Below are positions 45,417 through 56,111 of a DNA stretch of 64,000 nt, piece by piece. The stretch spans positions 1 to 64,000 of the forward strand of contig CANFQX010000004.1 in assembly GCA_947449255.1 (NCBI GenBank). The letters run 5' to 3'. Position numbers and translations under genes: made by a program. Numbering within the stretch: the first letter of the stretch is position 1; every line of letters begins with the position of its first letter. Source of the stretch: Pseudobdellovibrionaceae bacterium (GTDB lineage: Bacteria; Bdellovibrionota; Bdellovibrionia; Bdellovibrionales; Bdellovibrionaceae). The notes beneath the pieces are model-generated. The model did no database searches. It worked only from the letters and a program-made list of their open reading frames with translations, and was not told where the DNA came from.

Positions 45417-46661
45417 ATGAGTACAAAAATACAACGCCCACGCGGCACCAGAGATCTCCTTCCTGACGACAAAGTCCTTTTTCGATTTGTCGAAGAATCT
45501 GCCTATGAAATTGGCCGGCTTTATGGTTATGGAGAGATCGAAACTCCAATTTTTGAATTTTCTGATGTTTTTCATCGCACGCTGGGGGAAACGTCTGATG
45601 TAGTTAACAAAGAAACCTATGACTTCACGGATCGTGGAGGTGAAAATTTAACTCTTCGCCCCGAAGGAACTGCGGGAGTCGCCAGGGCCTTTATCTCTGA
45701 AGGCTTAAGCCAGCAACTGCCCTTAAAACTTTATTATTCTGGTCCCATGTTTCGCTATGAACGTCCTCAAAAAGGTCGCTACCGTCAATTTTACCAACTG
45801 GGCGCAGAGTGCCTTGGGTATGAAACGCCTCTGGCCGATGTCGAATGCATTGGCTTTGCCTGGGATCTGTTGCAAAAAATCGGCATCTCTGCAGATTGCA
45901 CTCTTGAAATAAACACTCTCGGAGACACTGAAAGTCGCGCTGCCTACAGAGCAGCTTTGGTTCAATATTTTACAGCCCACCAAGAGCAACTCTCTAGCGA
46001 CAGCAAAACGAGGCTTGAGAAAAATCCATTGCGCATCCTGGATTCAAAAGATGAAAGCGACAAAAAACTAGTTGCTGGCGCCCCCACTCTGGATCAGCAC
46101 TTGAACGAAAACTCACAGCTATTTTTTAAAAAAGTGATCGCCGGCATCGAACGCTTGGGCATCCCCTACAAATTGAATTCACATCTCGTTCGCGGCTTAG
46201 ATTATTATTGCCATACAGTTTTTGAATTCACGACAGCAAAACTAGGAGCCCAAGGCACTGTTTTGGCCGGCGGTCGTTATGATGGATTAATAGAAAGCAT
46301 GGGAGGACCAAAAACTCCGGGCGTAGGATGGGCCGCAGGAATAGATCGCCTAGTTGACCTCACTCCAAAAGAACTAACAGGAAAATCAGAAAAATTAATC
46401 GCCGTCATCGGTGCCGACGAACAAGGCGAAGATGAAAGTCTTTTTATAGCCCATCAAATGCGCGCGCGCGGACTGAAAGTAGAAAATATTCTTTCAGGAA
46501 AAATGGGCAAAAAAATGCAAAAAGCCAATAAACTAGGAGCTCAATACGCCCTGATCCTTGGAAACACAGAAGTAGAAAACAAACAAGTCACAGTAAAAAA
46601 CTTTACAACCGGAGAACAAACCCTAATATCCCAATCCGATTTAAAAACATTTAATTTTTAA
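45417..46661 (+). CDS. hisS: Histidyl-tRNA synthetase
   Basis: A 414-residue class II synthetase that charges tRNA-His. Motif 1 is near the N-terminus ([12 protein letters not shown]), motif 2 is [13 protein letters not shown] with [18 protein letters not shown], the histidine-specific HisA motif is [15 protein letters not shown] and motif 3 is [13 protein letters not shown]. An anticodon-binding domain follows (about 325-410). Length is normal. ATG at 45417. A copy of the dispersed hairpin element starts 81 bases after its stop. Confidence 0.97.
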   Translation: MSTKIQRPRGTRDLLPDDKVLFRFVEESAYEIGRLYGYGEIETPIFEFSDVFHRTLGETSDVVNKETYDFTDRGGENLTLRPEGTAGVARAFISEGLSQQLPLKLYYSGPMFRYERPQKGRYRQFYQLGAECLGYETPLADVECIGFAWDLLQKIGISADCTLEINTLGDTESRAAYRAALVQYFTAHQEQLSSDSKTRLEKNPLRILDSKDESDKKLVAGAPTLDQHLNENSQLFFKKVIAGIERLGIPYKLNSHLVRGLDYYCHTVFEFTTAKLGAQGTVLAGGRYDGLIESMGGPKTPGVGWAAGIDRLVDLTPKELTGKSEKLIAVIGADEQGEDESLFIAHQMRARGLKVENILSGKMGKKMQKANKLGAQYALILGNTEVENKQVTVKNFTTGEQTLISQSDLKTFNF

Positions 46662-46741
46662 ATAAAAACCCAAAGAATGACTGACCAAATTCAATTGCCA
46701 ATTGGGAATCAAAAAGTTGTGATCAACCAAGATCCCCCAAA

Positions 46742-46827
46742 ACTTCGCCCTCAAGCGCACGATGCGCTTGAGGAAGGCCGCTCAGGATGGCCAGAATAAC
46801 TCAGACCGAAAACAGCTGCAAAAAAAG
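46742..46827 (+). repeat. Dispersed hairpin element, copy B
   Basis: Identical to copy A for its first 54 bases, including the 11-bp stem at 46749-46773 and the GGCCG/TGGCC pair. After 15 divergent bases it ends ACAGCTGCAAAAAAA. Same orientation as hisS, lying between convergent hisS and lgt. Confidence 0.85.
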
Positions 46828-46852
46828 TCCCCAATTTCAAAGGAAAAAGATC

Positions 46853-47917
46853 CTACCGATTCAACCGTCTTAACTTAACCGACTGACCCTGTCCCCATCC
46901 ACTGATCTTCAACGAACTTGCACGTCCCCAAACAAACATTAAAACTAACCCGGCAATAAGCATAACCACACTCAACCACTGTCCACGACTTAAACCAAGC
47001 CATTGCAAGCCAATCTGAGCATCAGGCATACGGAAGTTTTCATCAATCAATCGAATAACCGCGTATAAAACAATGAACATCGAAGCAATAAAACCTGGCT
47101 TGCGAGGTCTTCTCCACAGAAAAAAGAGCACAATAAAACAAAATAATCCTTCACCCACCGCTGCAAAAAGTTGTGAGGGATATCTTGGCGTCAATAAAGG
47201 GGCGATCGCCTCTTTAGCTGCGATATTTCCACTTTGAATTTGCTCTACAATTCTATTCAGAATTGAATAAACTTGTTCATGAGAGGTCGCATCGAAGCGG
47301 AACTTTCCAATAAGCTCCAACCAACTTTCTCGGCTGACACCAATTTTTTCGGTGACTGTCGCTAAATCGGTGAGTCGACTAAATTCTTGGGAAGGCCATA
47401 AGTAAATATCTTGTGGAAATTTTACGGCTAAAGGAAAAGCTGGATCGCACGGGCGCCCCACCAATTCGCCATTGATGAAGTTTGCAATACGTCCAAAAAA
47501 GACGCCCATTGGACCCGCAACACAAACCATATCCAGCAGGTAAAGTGAATTGACTGAATATCTGCGCGCAAAGAGCAAGCAGGCTATAACAATCCCAATC
47601 ATACCGCCATGGCTTGCCATTCCACCCTCATTGACGGCTAAAGCTCCCCAATAAGGAAAGGTGGCTTTAAATTTGGTGAACAAATCTGGGCTATAAAAAA
47701 TCACATACCCTAATCGACCACCCACTAACGTTCCAACGGCTCCATAAGTTATGAAATCACCCACCATCACTGAATTCATTCCAGAACGCTGTCTTTGGGC
47801 TAGCCAACTCAACATCAGGTAGGCAAATATAAAGCCCATCATGTAGGACAAACCATACCAGCGAACACCAAAGTCCCCTGCTATTCTATATGCAAATGGA
47901 TCAAAATCATGAACCAC
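46853..47917 (-). CDS. lgt: Prolipoprotein diacylglyceryl transferase
   Basis: A 354-residue integral membrane enzyme that transfers diacylglycerol from phosphatidylglycerol to the lipobox Cys of prolipoproteins. The Lgt signature GRIANFINGELVGRP and the N-terminal RWYGLSYMMGF and HGGMIG motifs are present, with seven expected helices. It is longer than the usual 260-300 residues because of an insert of roughly 70 residues after the signature (DLATVTEKIGVSRESWLELI onward), probably a periplasmic arm. Lipoproteins such as the MltD homologue in this window are its substrates. Confidence 0.94.
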   Translation of the reverse strand: MVHDFDPFAYRIAGDFGVRWYGLSYMMGFIFAYLMLSWLAQRQRSGMNSVMVGDFITYGAVGTLVGGRLGYVIFYSPDLFTKFKATFPYWGALAVNEGGMASHGGMIGIVIACLLFARRYSVNSLYLLDMVCVAGPMGVFFGRIANFINGELVGRPCDPAFPLAVKFPQDIYLWPSQEFSRLTDLATVTEKIGVSRESWLELIGKFRFDATSHEQVYSILNRIVEQIQSGNIAAKEAIAPLLTPRYPSQLFAAVGEGLFCFIVLFFLWRRPRKPGFIASMFIVLYAVIRLIDENFRMPDAQIGLQWLGLSRGQWLSVVMLIAGLVLMFVWGRASSLKISGWGQGQSVKLRRLNR

Positions 47918-47946
47918 AGTTGCTACCTCTTTACTGCTAACTTTTT

Positions 47947-48003
47947 AATAAAAATCCCTGCAAGGAACTTTCCCTTTATTTGGGATCGCATTTTTTTGCA
48001 GGG
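47947..48003 (-). terminator. Terminator of the exported-protein gene at 48034
   Basis: On the minus strand CCCTGCAA (48003-47996) pairs with TTGCAGGG (47963-47956), with a second small GGGA/TCCC hairpin inside the 32-base loop. ATTTTTATT follows. Confidence 0.6.
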
Positions 48004-48033
48004 GCAAGAAAACTGAAATGTAAAAATAAAAGC

Positions 48034-48768
48034 TTAGTTCAATTCAGCGAATGCATTTTCCCCAGTTACAAAATAGCTGCGAGTCATCTCTTCGTGAGTC
48101 ACTACGCTATCCATAATCCAGTTGATATTCATTTGCATGCCAGCCACAGGTGCCTCTTTGGTCCCCTGATTGATGACAGATGGAACACTTGCAGTCACAT
48201 CAAATTTGAATCCCCACGCGACACTCACTTGTGTTGGAATAAAACCTGCGTTGGTAATGTACTGTCCAACACCATTCACATTGCCATGAGGAGTGTAAAT
48301 AACTCGGTAAGTGAAGTCGACAACAGCCAAATCAAGGTAATTGACATACTGGATGCTATAAACTTTTGCTTGCGGCATAGACCAACCAGCCATATCTGTC
48401 CAACAGTTCATCCCACGTGGCAAGGCGTTCGCCGTATCCAATTTCATGTTCACTGCAGGTCTGCCGGCTTCAACAACAGACCAGATTTTTTTGCCAATAT
48501 TAATGATTTGGTCTACGTAAACACCAATTTGATCGATGGGATTCACATTGATTGATTTTTTGTGTGAATTGAAAGGAGATTGAGCATCACCACAAACTTC
48601 ACCCAATGCATTTTCTGCAACTTGCAGTTGTTGGTTTTTAAGTTGTTCATATTGAGCGGTGATATCTTTAACTATGACTTTCTTAATTTGATAGTAGGAT
48701 TTATCCATTGCAAAGGCAGATGATGATATTCCCAGAGCTAGAGCGCAGGCCACAAAAAAACGAAACAT
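48034..48768 (-). CDS. Exported protein of unknown function
   Basis: A 244-residue protein with a signal peptide (FFVACALALGISSSAFA, cleavage near residue 20). The mature part starts with a helical segment (YQIKKVIVKDITAQYEQLKN) and then appears beta-rich with three cysteines, alternating hydrophobic strands and a long amphipathic C-terminal half (AWGFKFDVTASV). No family recognised. A purine-rich ribosome binding site (AGGGGG) precedes the ATG. Monocistronic, with its own terminator. Likely periplasmic or outer-membrane associated. Confidence 0.7.
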   Translation of the reverse strand: MFRFFVACALALGISSSAFAMDKSYYQIKKVIVKDITAQYEQLKNQQLQVAENALGEVCGDAQSPFNSHKKSINVNPIDQIGVYVDQIINIGKKIWSVVEAGRPAVNMKLDTANALPRGMNCWTDMAGWSMPQAKVYSIQYVNYLDLAVVDFTYRVIYTPHGNVNGVGQYITNAGFIPTQVSVAWGFKFDVTASVPSVINQGTKEAPVAGMQMNINWIMDSVVTHEEMTRSYFVTGENAFAELN

Positions 48769-48883
48769 AAGAACCCCCTAAGTGCCGAGATCCTATCAAG
48801 CTCATTCTTGAAGATTCAATTCATAACGCGCAGATATGAGTATTAAAAAACTCATTTCTCTGAAATGCAGCGTGTTAGCAGCT

Positions 48884-49936
48884 CTACTGTCGCAAATCAG
48901 TGCGCTGACACATCTCTTGAGGACTTTCAAAAAAAAGTTTTACTTCATTTTTCAGTTGCTCCAGGTCTTGAGCTTTAGCACAAACTCCTGTCAGCGCATT
49001 TCCAAAGTCCAACCATACTCCAGTGACACGCACATAAAATCGCACTTTTCTTAGAGCCAGGTCTTCGCGAAAATATTGACCGCACAAGGCAATCAATCTG
49101 AGCAAACACCGTCCGTACTCTTGCCCTTCTTCCAGCGCCGTGCGAGGAGCTAACATTCCCTCTCGTCCCGGAGGTGGTGCAAAGCCAAGAGACTCTCCCA
49201 ATTGCCACATCATCCAGGGACGAGCAGCCAATCCGCGCCCCGACATGGCCACATCACAACCAGTTTCTGTCAACATGTTGATGGCATCTTCAACAGTTTG
49301 CACATCCCCATTGCCTATGACTGGAAAATCAACAGCTTGATGAAGTTGTTTGATCTGCTCCCAATCGGCTTGTCCCCGGCGTTTTTGAGCAGCGGTGCGA
49401 GGATGCAAACAAACCCAATTAGCACCAGCTTCACGAATTTTTAAAACAAAACTTAAGAGCTCATGAAATTCTTTAGTGCTGCCCACAGCTCGCAACTTTA
49501 CACTGACCGGGACCGTTGAATGCTTGACTGTCATGCGCACAACCTCTGCGGCGTAATCTGGGTCCCCCATCAGGGCGACACCATAATTGTGCTTTAAGGC
49601 TTTTTGAACTGGGCAGCCCATATTGATATCAATACCTTCGGCTCCCCATTGAATTAAGCGCTGAACACTTTCAGCGATAGGCTCTTCTTCGTTACCCAAA
49701 ATTTGGGGCACCAGTCCCACTTCAGTCGGTGAACGCATTGTTTCTGGAGTCGTTTTTAAATTTTCTTTAGGGATTTTTCGGGAATTCAACATCTCTGTCG
49801 GCCACAAGGTATAAGCCTCTGCCGGCAAATACTCGCGCACAAGTTCACGCAGAGCTACATGAGTGATTCCAACCATAGGAGCAAGACAGAGAGGGAAATT
49901 GACTTTACCCTCAAGAATTGGTCGATGAAGACCCAT
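48884..49936 (-). CDS. dus: tRNA-dihydrouridine synthase
   Basis: A 350-residue FMN-dependent Dus enzyme that reduces uridine in the tRNA D-loop. The TIM barrel starts LCLAPMVGITHVALRELV. INMGCPVQKALKHNYGVALM contains the catalytic Cys, followed by SVKLRAVG, CLHPRTAAQKRRGQADW, IGNGDVQTVEDA and MSGRGLAARPW, all family motifs. Which subtype (A, B or C) is not clear. The ATG at 49936 gives the expected N-terminus and overlaps the 3' end of the upstream membrane-protein gene by 26 bases, so the two are coupled. Confidence 0.93.
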   Translation of the reverse strand: MGLHRPILEGKVNFPLCLAPMVGITHVALRELVREYLPAEAYTLWPTEMLNSRKIPKENLKTTPETMRSPTEVGLVPQILGNEEEPIAESVQRLIQWGAEGIDINMGCPVQKALKHNYGVALMGDPDYAAEVVRMTVKHSTVPVSVKLRAVGSTKEFHELLSFVLKIREAGANWVCLHPRTAAQKRRGQADWEQIKQLHQAVDFPVIGNGDVQTVEDAINMLTETGCDVAMSGRGLAARPWMMWQLGESLGFAPPPGREGMLAPRTALEEGQEYGRCLLRLIALCGQYFREDLALRKVRFYVRVTGVWLDFGNALTGVCAKAQDLEQLKNEVKLFFESPQEMCQRTDLRQ

Positions 49937-50501
49937 TCTTGATGACAATTGGAACCTTTGCATTTGGTGCACCTTTTTTTAACAATTCAAATGAACCAAA
50001 TAAAAGACCTGTAAAAAATAAATCCCCAAATATTTGATTATCAAAGAATGGGATGGCCGCAACATAGCAATCCACAAGTCCATGCCATGAATTGGAATAA
50101 AACCCGCCCATCATCCAAACACCAAAGTTTGAAACCAGGAAAAACACTAAACTTGTTAGCAATGACAGGGGAATAATTCGAGCTGGTTTTTTATTTTCTT
50201 GAAGAGTCCAACCCAAAACAACTGTCAGAGCAAAAGGCACATAGACAAAAAGCATCGTGGAGTGAAATCCCAGAATTAAATCACTTAGAAACAAAGCAGC
50301 CATAGGCACTAGCATTGATGAAATTCTTGATTGAAAATAGGCCCCACCAAACAAAGCCATCGCGCCAATGGCAGTAAAATTCCATGGATGAGGGATTAAG
50401 CGGCTCAGGGCCGCTCCCAACACCATGAAAACTAAAGTGAGAGTGAAACTAAATTCAGTGGACTTTTTTAAATTTTCAGCGCGTTTAGTCATGCCAGGCA
50501 C
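49911..50501 (-). CDS. Multi-pass membrane protein, DUF6580-like
   Basis: A 196-residue protein with about five membrane helices. The opening helix is followed by RLIPHPWNFTAIGAMALFGGAYF and then MAALFLSDLILGFHSTMLFVY, the patterns I associate with DUF6580, a family resembling small ECF transporter substrate-binding subunits. No energising ATPase is adjacent. It sits 4 bases after the acs stop and overlaps dus, in a minus-strand run acs-DUF6580-dus. Function unknown; possibly uptake of a small molecule. Confidence 0.72.
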   Translation of the reverse strand: MPGMTKRAENLKKSTEFSFTLTLVFMVLGAALSRLIPHPWNFTAIGAMALFGGAYFQSRISSMLVPMAALFLSDLILGFHSTMLFVYVPFALTVVLGWTLQENKKPARIIPLSLLTSLVFFLVSNFGVWMMGGFYSNSWHGLVDCYVAAIPFFDNQIFGDLFFTGLLFGSFELLKKGAPNAKVPIVIKNGSSSTNS

Positions 50502-50505
50502 CCTA

Positions 50506-52470
50506 TCACTTGTTCAAACGGTTGTCCACCAACTCCTGAACGACGCTAGCATCAGACAGGGTTGAGGTATCCCCCAGCAGCTTCATTAGGTTATCACTTG
50601 AACTTTCACCTAAATTTTCAGCAATTTTGCGCAAGATCCTGCGCATAATTTTGCCTGAGCGGGTTTTGGGCAATCTTGGCGACCACTGAATAAGATCTGG
50701 GGTTGCAATCGGTCCAATCTCCTTACGCACAGTCTGAATTAATTCTCTTCTGAGTTCTTCAGATGGATGTTCACCCGTTTTTAAGGTCACAAAGGCATAG
50801 ATGCCTTGGCCTTTAATATCATGGGGATAACCTACAACGGCAGACTCAGCCACTTTATGGTGAGCCACTAAGGCCGATTCAATCTCCGCTGTTCCCAATC
50901 TGTGTCCAGACACATTGATCACGTCATCAACTCGGCCAGTGATCCAATAATAACCGTCCTCGTCCCTGCGACATCCATCACCTGTAAAATAGTAACCTTT
51001 ATACGTTGAAAAATAAGTTTCTTCAAACCTTGCATGATCACCGTAAATTGTACGGGCTTGGCCCGGCCAGGAATCTTCGATAACCAAAACACCTTCTCCA
51101 GGACCAACAATTTCTTGCCCATCCGGAGTCAAAAGCTTTGGCTTCACACCAAAAAATGGCAAACAGGCTGATCCCGGTTTTTGGGCAATAGCTCCAGGAA
51201 TAGGTGAAATCATGATTCCACCCGTTTCTGTCTGCCACCAAGTATCAACGATAGGACAACGTTGATCACCAACAACATCATGATACCAGGCCCAAGCCTC
51301 TGGATTGATCGGCTCACCAACCGATCCTAACAAACGTAAAGAAGACCTCGAAGTTTTCTTTACGAAATCATCTCCTTCACGCATGAGGGAACGAATGGCC
51401 GTGGGAGATGTGTAGAATAAGCTCACTTTATACTTATCAATGATTTGCCAGAACCGGGATGGTGTTGGAAAATTTGGTACACCCTCAAACATCAATGTGG
51501 TCGCACAATTTGCCAAAGGACCATAAACAATGTAGCTGTGCCCCGTGATCCAGCCCACATCGGCTGAACACCAGTAAACGTCATAATCATGACAATCAAA
51601 AACATACTGATGGGTCATGCTGGCCCACACGATATATCCACCTGTCGTGTGCACAACTCCTTTAGGCTTTCCAGTTGATCCCGAGGTGTAAAGAATAAAC
51701 AGTGGATCTTCAGAATCCATGGCAACTGGCTCACAATAATAGCTCACATCTGTCACCAGGTCATGATACCAAAAATCGCGGCCTTCTTTCATTTCAATAT
51801 TTGTTTTCACATACTGAATGACTAAAACTTTTTCAATGATATCACATTTAGCGCAAGCTTTATCGACATTGCTTTTCATAGCAATCTCTTTGCCACTCCT
51901 GAATCCAGCATCAGAGGTGATTATAAATTTGGAACCACAATCTTTAACTCGATCGACAATGGAATCTGGCGAAAATCCGCCAAAGACGACAGAATGAACA
52001 GCCCCAATCCGAGCGCAAGCAAGCATCGCATAAGCTGTTTCAAGAATCATGGGCATATAAATTGTTACGACGTCACCTTTTTGAACGCCCATGTCTTTGA
52101 GGACATTAGCGAAGCGATTGACCTCGTGATAGGCTTCCTTGTAGGTCACTTTTTTTGCAAATTCATCTGGGTGATCAGGCTCCCAAATGAAGGCCACTTT
52201 ATTTGCTTGGCCCAACTTTAGATGACGATCTAAGCAGTTGTACGACACATTTAATTTTGCGCCGACAAACCACTTGATGCTGACTGGCTTTTCAAAGCTG
52301 GTTTCTTTAACCTCTTCCCATTTTTCAAACCAATCGATTCGATGCGCTTCCTGCCCCCAGAAGCCGTCTGGATACTTATTTGCGCGAGCATACATTTCGG
52401 GGTAATCCCCAGGCTTAATAAAGGCATGTTCGGCAAATTCTGGAATGACGGGATAAAGATCTTTATGCAT
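50506..52470 (-). CDS. acs: Acetyl-coenzyme A synthetase
   Basis: A 654-residue AMP-forming ligase making acetyl-CoA from acetate, ATP and CoA. It has the N-terminal ACAS_N segment, [19 protein letters not shown] (A3 motif), [13 protein letters not shown], the acetate-pocket region [10 protein letters not shown] and the C-terminal domain with [14 protein letters not shown], whose Lys is the usual acetylation target. Length is normal. First gene of a short minus-strand run with the DUF6580 and dus genes. Confidence 0.97.
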   Translation of the reverse strand: MHKDLYPVIPEFAEHAFIKPGDYPEMYARANKYPDGFWGQEAHRIDWFEKWEEVKETSFEKPVSIKWFVGAKLNVSYNCLDRHLKLGQANKVAFIWEPDHPDEFAKKVTYKEAYHEVNRFANVLKDMGVQKGDVVTIYMPMILETAYAMLACARIGAVHSVVFGGFSPDSIVDRVKDCGSKFIITSDAGFRSGKEIAMKSNVDKACAKCDIIEKVLVIQYVKTNIEMKEGRDFWYHDLVTDVSYYCEPVAMDSEDPLFILYTSGSTGKPKGVVHTTGGYIVWASMTHQYVFDCHDYDVYWCSADVGWITGHSYIVYGPLANCATTLMFEGVPNFPTPSRFWQIIDKYKVSLFYTSPTAIRSLMREGDDFVKKTSRSSLRLLGSVGEPINPEAWAWYHDVVGDQRCPIVDTWWQTETGGIMISPIPGAIAQKPGSACLPFFGVKPKLLTPDGQEIVGPGEGVLVIEDSWPGQARTIYGDHARFEETYFSTYKGYYFTGDGCRRDEDGYYWITGRVDDVINVSGHRLGTAEIESALVAHHKVAESAVVGYPHDIKGQGIYAFVTLKTGEHPSEELRRELIQTVRKEIGPIATPDLIQWSPRLPKTRSGKIMRRILRKIAENLGESSSDNLMKLLGDTSTLSDASVVQELVDNRLNK

Positions 52471-52621
52471 TGTTACCTCGAAAAACTAAAACAAGATTGC
52501 TGATGATGTTTCAATTCTAAACAAATAAAAAAATGGGTCAAATCTTACAGTTCTTTTAGAGATGTTTTTGAGTTGGGGTCTAGTCTGGGTTGGGTGGCTT
52601 GGGGTTTTGGGAGGGATTTTT

Positions 52622-52708
52622 TTGCAGCTGCTCTCGGGCTTGCTTGATCTGGCCGTCCTGTGCGGCCTTCCTCAAGCGCATCGTGCGCTTGAGGCCAAAG
52701 TCTTGGGG
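52622..52708 (-). repeat. Dispersed hairpin element, copy C
   Basis: Minus-strand copy of the element. It has the same 11-bp stem (52694-52670), then GGCCG paired with CGGCC (a full Watson-Crick pair where copies A and B have a G-T wobble), divergent bases, and CAGCTGCAAAAAAA (CAGCTG at 52630-52625). It lies 3' of dnaK in the same orientation, just after the dnaK terminator. Confidence 0.8.
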
Positions 52709-52740
52709 GAATGCCTGGGGGGGCCTGGTTTTTCTAAAAA

Positions 52741-52766
52741 AAAAGCCAGAGTTTCCTCTGGCTTTT
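52741..52766 (-). terminator. Rho-independent terminator of dnaK
   Basis: AAAAGCCAGAG and CTCTGGCTTTT arms with a 4-base loop, flanked by A and T runs, about 25 bases after the dnaK stop codon. Confidence 0.9.
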
Positions 52767-52789
52767 TTTAATTGTCTTTTTTGTCTGAA

Positions 52790-54709
52790 TTAGTTGACGT
52801 CTTTAAAGTCAGCATCGATCACGTCGTCGCCGCCTTTATTTTGTTTTCCAGACGCTGGTTCTTCGTGTCCAGCGGCGCCTTCGGCTCCGGCTTGAGCGCC
52901 TTGTGCGCCCTCTTTTTTGTAAAGGTCAGAGCTTAATTTATGAGTTAAGTTTTGCAATCTTTCAAAAGCTCCTTTGAGTTCATCTGCGCTTGCAGATTTA
53001 TTCTCAAGAATTTTTTTAGCTTCAACAACAGCTTCGTTTGCAGCTTTCACTTCATTCTCTGGCAATTGAGCACCTGAGTCTTTGACCAGTTTTTCAGTTT
53101 GATAAACCAGGTTGTCCAAATTATTTCTTTGGATTGCTGATTCAGCTTTGCGTTTATCTTCATCAGCATGTCCCTCAGCATCGCGAACTGCTTTTTTGAT
53201 TTCTTCTTCAGACAATCCACTTTGTGCCGTGATTTTGATTTGTTGTGATTTTCCTGAAGACATGTCTTTTGCAGACACATTCAAGATACCGTTGGCATCA
53301 ATATCAAAAGTCACTTCAACTTGTGGAACTCCGCGAGGAGCTGGTGGTAAACCAAGAAGCTCAAAGCGTCCAAGAGTCTTATTGTCAGTCGCCATTTTTC
53401 GCTCACCCTGCAAAACGTGGATGTCCACGGCCGGTTGATTGTCAGCAGCTGTAGAGAACACTTGTGATTTCTTAGAAGGAATCGCCGTGTTTCTTTCGAT
53501 CAGAGCCGTCATGACTCCGCCCAAAGTTTCAATACCTAATGAAAGTGGAGTCACGTCAAGCAACAACACATCTTTCACTTCACCAGCAAGAACGCCACCT
53601 TGAACTGCAGCTCCAACAGCCACAACTTCATCTGGATTCACTGTGCGATTAGGCTCTTTACCAAAGAACTCTTTAACAGCTTTTTGAATCGCTGGTATAC
53701 GAGTCGATCCACCAACCAAGATCACTTCGTCGATTTCACTGGCTTTCAAACCAGCATCAGTCAAAGCCTTGCTGCAAGGTTCCATGGAGCGTTTTACTAA
53801 GTCTTCAGTCATTTGATCAAATTTAGCTCTGGTCAACTTCGTTTGAAGATGTTTTGGACCAGACTGATCGGCGGTAATAAATGGCAAGTTGATTTCAGTT
53901 TCTTGAGCTGAAGAAAGCTCGATTTTTGCTTTCTCTGCAGCTTCTTTCAAACGTTGCAAAGCCATTTTATCATTTTTAAGATCAATAGCTTGATCTTTTT
54001 TGAATTCAGCAATCAACCATTCCAAGATGATGGTATCGAAATTGTCTCCACCCAAATGAGTGTCCCCATTGGTTGAACGAACTTCAACAACGCCATCTCC
54101 AACTTCAAGGATAGAAACGTCAAAAGTTCCTCCACCGAAGTCATAGATCACGATTTTTTCTTCTTTTTTCTTATCTAAACCGTAAGCCAGCGCTGCCGCT
54201 GTTGGCTCATTGATGATCCGTTTAACATCAAGACCTGCAATGCGACCTGCATCTTTGGTCGCCTGTCTTTGCGCATCGTTAAAGTAAGCTGGAACCGTAA
54301 TGACAGCTTCAGTCACAGGTTCACCCAAGTAATCTTCAGCCACTTTTTTAAGCTTAGCCAAAACAGCTGCGCCCACTTCTTCAGGGGAAACTGTTTTATC
54401 TTGAACTTTAAATGCACAATCGTTGCCTTTAGAAACAACATTGTAAGGTACAAGCTTTACTTCTTCTTGAATTTCTTCAAATCTGCGTCCGATAAAACGT
54501 TTTGCAGAATAGATTGTATTTTCAGGATTGGTCACCGCTTGACGTTTTGCAATTTGACCAGCAAGACGATCGCCATCTTTTGTATAAGCGACAACCGAAG
54601 GAGTCGTGCGTGCACCCTCTTCGTTCACTAGAACTTTAGGCTCGCCGCCCTCCATGATTGCCACGCATGAGTTAGTTGTTCCTAAGTCGATGCCTATAAT
54701 TTTGCCCAT
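52790..54709 (-). CDS. dnaK: Hsp70 chaperone DnaK
   Basis: A 639-residue Hsp70. The ATPase domain starts [12 protein letters not shown] and has [24 protein letters not shown]-type and [11 protein letters not shown] motifs. The linker [15 protein letters not shown] leads to the substrate-binding domain, and the C-terminal tail ends in acidic [12 protein letters not shown]. Normal length. Ribosome binding site AAGGAG. It works with DnaJ (54974-56104, same strand but separately transcribed) and GrpE (not in the window). Confidence 0.98.
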   Translation of the reverse strand: MGKIIGIDLGTTNSCVAIMEGGEPKVLVNEEGARTTPSVVAYTKDGDRLAGQIAKRQAVTNPENTIYSAKRFIGRRFEEIQEEVKLVPYNVVSKGNDCAFKVQDKTVSPEEVGAAVLAKLKKVAEDYLGEPVTEAVITVPAYFNDAQRQATKDAGRIAGLDVKRIINEPTAAALAYGLDKKKEEKIVIYDFGGGTFDVSILEVGDGVVEVRSTNGDTHLGGDNFDTIILEWLIAEFKKDQAIDLKNDKMALQRLKEAAEKAKIELSSAQETEINLPFITADQSGPKHLQTKLTRAKFDQMTEDLVKRSMEPCSKALTDAGLKASEIDEVILVGGSTRIPAIQKAVKEFFGKEPNRTVNPDEVVAVGAAVQGGVLAGEVKDVLLLDVTPLSLGIETLGGVMTALIERNTAIPSKKSQVFSTAADNQPAVDIHVLQGERKMATDNKTLGRFELLGLPPAPRGVPQVEVTFDIDANGILNVSAKDMSSGKSQQIKITAQSGLSEEEIKKAVRDAEGHADEDKRKAESAIQRNNLDNLVYQTEKLVKDSGAQLPENEVKAANEAVVEAKKILENKSASADELKGAFERLQNLTHKLSSDLYKKEGAQGAQAGAEGAAGHEEPASGKQNKGGDDVIDADFKDVN

Positions 54710-54746
54710 AGTTGAATCTCCTTCTTACAGCTTAATTATCACAGTC

Positions 54747-54776
54747 TTAATATGAAGCCCCATTTAAGTTCGTCAA
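54747..54776 (-). promoter_or_regulatory. Promoter of dnaK
   Basis: On the minus strand TTGACG (54776-54771) and TATTAA (54752-54747) are 18 bases apart. The sequence CCTTGACGAA around the -35 recurs exactly in the dnaJ promoter. No CIRCE inverted repeat for HrcA is present, so heat-shock control, if any, would act through a sigma factor that recognises this shared -35 context. Confidence 0.6.
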
Positions 54777-54910
54777 GGCGGGTTTCATTATTTATTAAGA
54801 AACAGCTAAAAAAAACTTTATGACATGAATTTAATAAATAGAATCAATACGTTACAGATATATAACTCGTGTTAATGGGCAAAATAATACAATCTTCATT
54901 GTGCCCCTCC

Positions 54911-54953
54911 AAGACCCTGGTGTATCCCTTCATACTTCAGGGTCTTTTTTTGC
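54911..54953 (+). terminator. Terminator with its T run on the plus strand, no known gene
   Basis: AAGACCCTG (54911-54919) pairs with CAGGGTCTT (54938-54946), followed by TTTTTT on the plus strand. On the minus strand the stem is followed by GGAGGGGC, so it does not fit dnaJ termination well. A short plus-strand RNA from the dnaK-dnaJ gap is possible. Confidence 0.55.
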
Positions 54954-54973
54954 CTGCCTACTTTTTGGTCTGC

Positions 54974-56104
54974 CTATTTTTTTCGACCAAACAGTCCACT
55001 GCCTTCGGGTCTCACCTCAAGGTTGCGAATCTTAGCAATTTCACGCAGTGCTTTTTCTTCGTCTTTATTTAGCTTTTCTGGGAACTCGACACTCACGATA
55101 TAGTAAATATCCCCGCGGCGATTTCCACGCAATGAAGGCAAGCCCTCATCGTCCAATTTGACATTATCACCCGATTTCAGCCCCTTGGGAATTTCAACTT
55201 TGGCTTTTCCAGTCACCGTGGGAACCTCAATTTCTGCACCTAAAAGCATTTGCACATAGGGCACAGAGATTTCGGTAAACAAGTCATCGCCCCGTCGTTC
55301 AAACTTGGGGTGATCTTTGACGCGGATCTCAACATAAAGGTCTCCTGGAGGTCCACCGAGATAGCCCCCTTCACCTTCCGTTGCCACCCTCAACCGAGTC
55401 CCATTGTCGACTCCTGGAGGAATATTCAGGCGAATTTTTTTATACTGAGAAGTCCGTCCTTTGCCCTTACAAGGTTTGCACGGATTCTTAATCACAGTCC
55501 CTTGCCCAGAACAGGTTGGACAGGTCGATGCCATCGCAAAAAAACCTTGCGAACGCACCACTTGACCCGACCCCTTACAGGTCGAGCAGGTCTCAGAGTG
55601 TGACCCTTTTTCAGCCCCGCTGCCCTTGCACTCTTTGCAAGATTCTTCCGTATCGAATTCGATTTCTTTTTCTAGGCCTGAGATCACATCTTTTAAAGTT
55701 ATTTCAGTGACGTACCTAAGATCTGCCCCGCGACGCGGCTCGTTGCGAGATCGCCTTTGACGACCTCCCCCACTGGCTCCACCTGCACCGCCACCAAAGA
55801 TATCCCCAAATATATCCCCGAAGTGAGAGAATATATCTTCCGTATCTTGGAAACCACCATGTCCGCCACCGCGTCCACCACTGAAAGCCTGATGGCCAAA
55901 CCGGTCATATTGCGCCCGTTTTTGCGGATCGCTGAGGATTTCATAGGCCCCGGCGGCCTCTTTAAATTTATCTTCGGATTCTTTGTCACCCGGATTTTTA
56001 TCGGGATGGAGTTGCATCGCCAATTTGCGATACGCTTTTTTGATCACATCTTGCTCAGCATCGCGAGCAACACCTAAAATTTCGTAATAATCTCTTTGCG
56101 CCAT
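54974..56104 (-). CDS. dnaJ: Chaperone co-factor DnaJ (type I Hsp40)
   Basis: A 376-residue protein beginning [13 protein letters not shown] domain with HPD (residues about 5-70), Gly/Phe-rich linker (about 75-135), zinc region with four CxxCxGxG repeats ([32 protein letters not shown]) and the two C-terminal substrate-binding domains. It stimulates DnaK ATPase. An upstream in-frame extension exists but is not homologous. The ATG lies only 8 bases after a promoter-like -10, and no ribosome binding site is seen, so the mRNA may be leaderless. The promoter region was duplicated by the cassette inserted upstream. Confidence 0.96.
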   Translation of the reverse strand: MAQRDYYEILGVARDAEQDVIKKAYRKLAMQLHPDKNPGDKESEDKFKEAAGAYEILSDPQKRAQYDRFGHQAFSGGRGGGHGGFQDTEDIFSHFGDIFGDIFGGGAGGASGGGRQRRSRNEPRRGADLRYVTEITLKDVISGLEKEIEFDTEESCKECKGSGAEKGSHSETCSTCKGSGQVVRSQGFFAMASTCPTCSGQGTVIKNPCKPCKGKGRTSQYKKIRLNIPPGVDNGTRLRVATEGEGGYLGGPPGDLYVEIRVKDHPKFERRGDDLFTEISVPYVQMLLGAEIEVPTVTGKAKVEIPKGLKSGDNVKLDDEGLPSLRGNRRGDIYYIVSVEFPEKLNKDEEKALREIAKIRNLEVRPEGSGLFGRKK

Positions 56105-56111
56105 AGTACGC

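Noticed and set aside
47980-48555. Plus-strand 191-codon frame opposite the exported protein at 48034
   Set aside because: Antisense shadow; the minus-strand gene has a signal peptide, ribosome binding site and terminator.
52562-52771. Plus-strand open frames of about 68 residues across the dnaK-acs gap
   Set aside because: They run through the dispersed hairpin element and the dnaK terminator, have low-complexity Trp/Gly/Leu-rich translation and no ribosome binding site.
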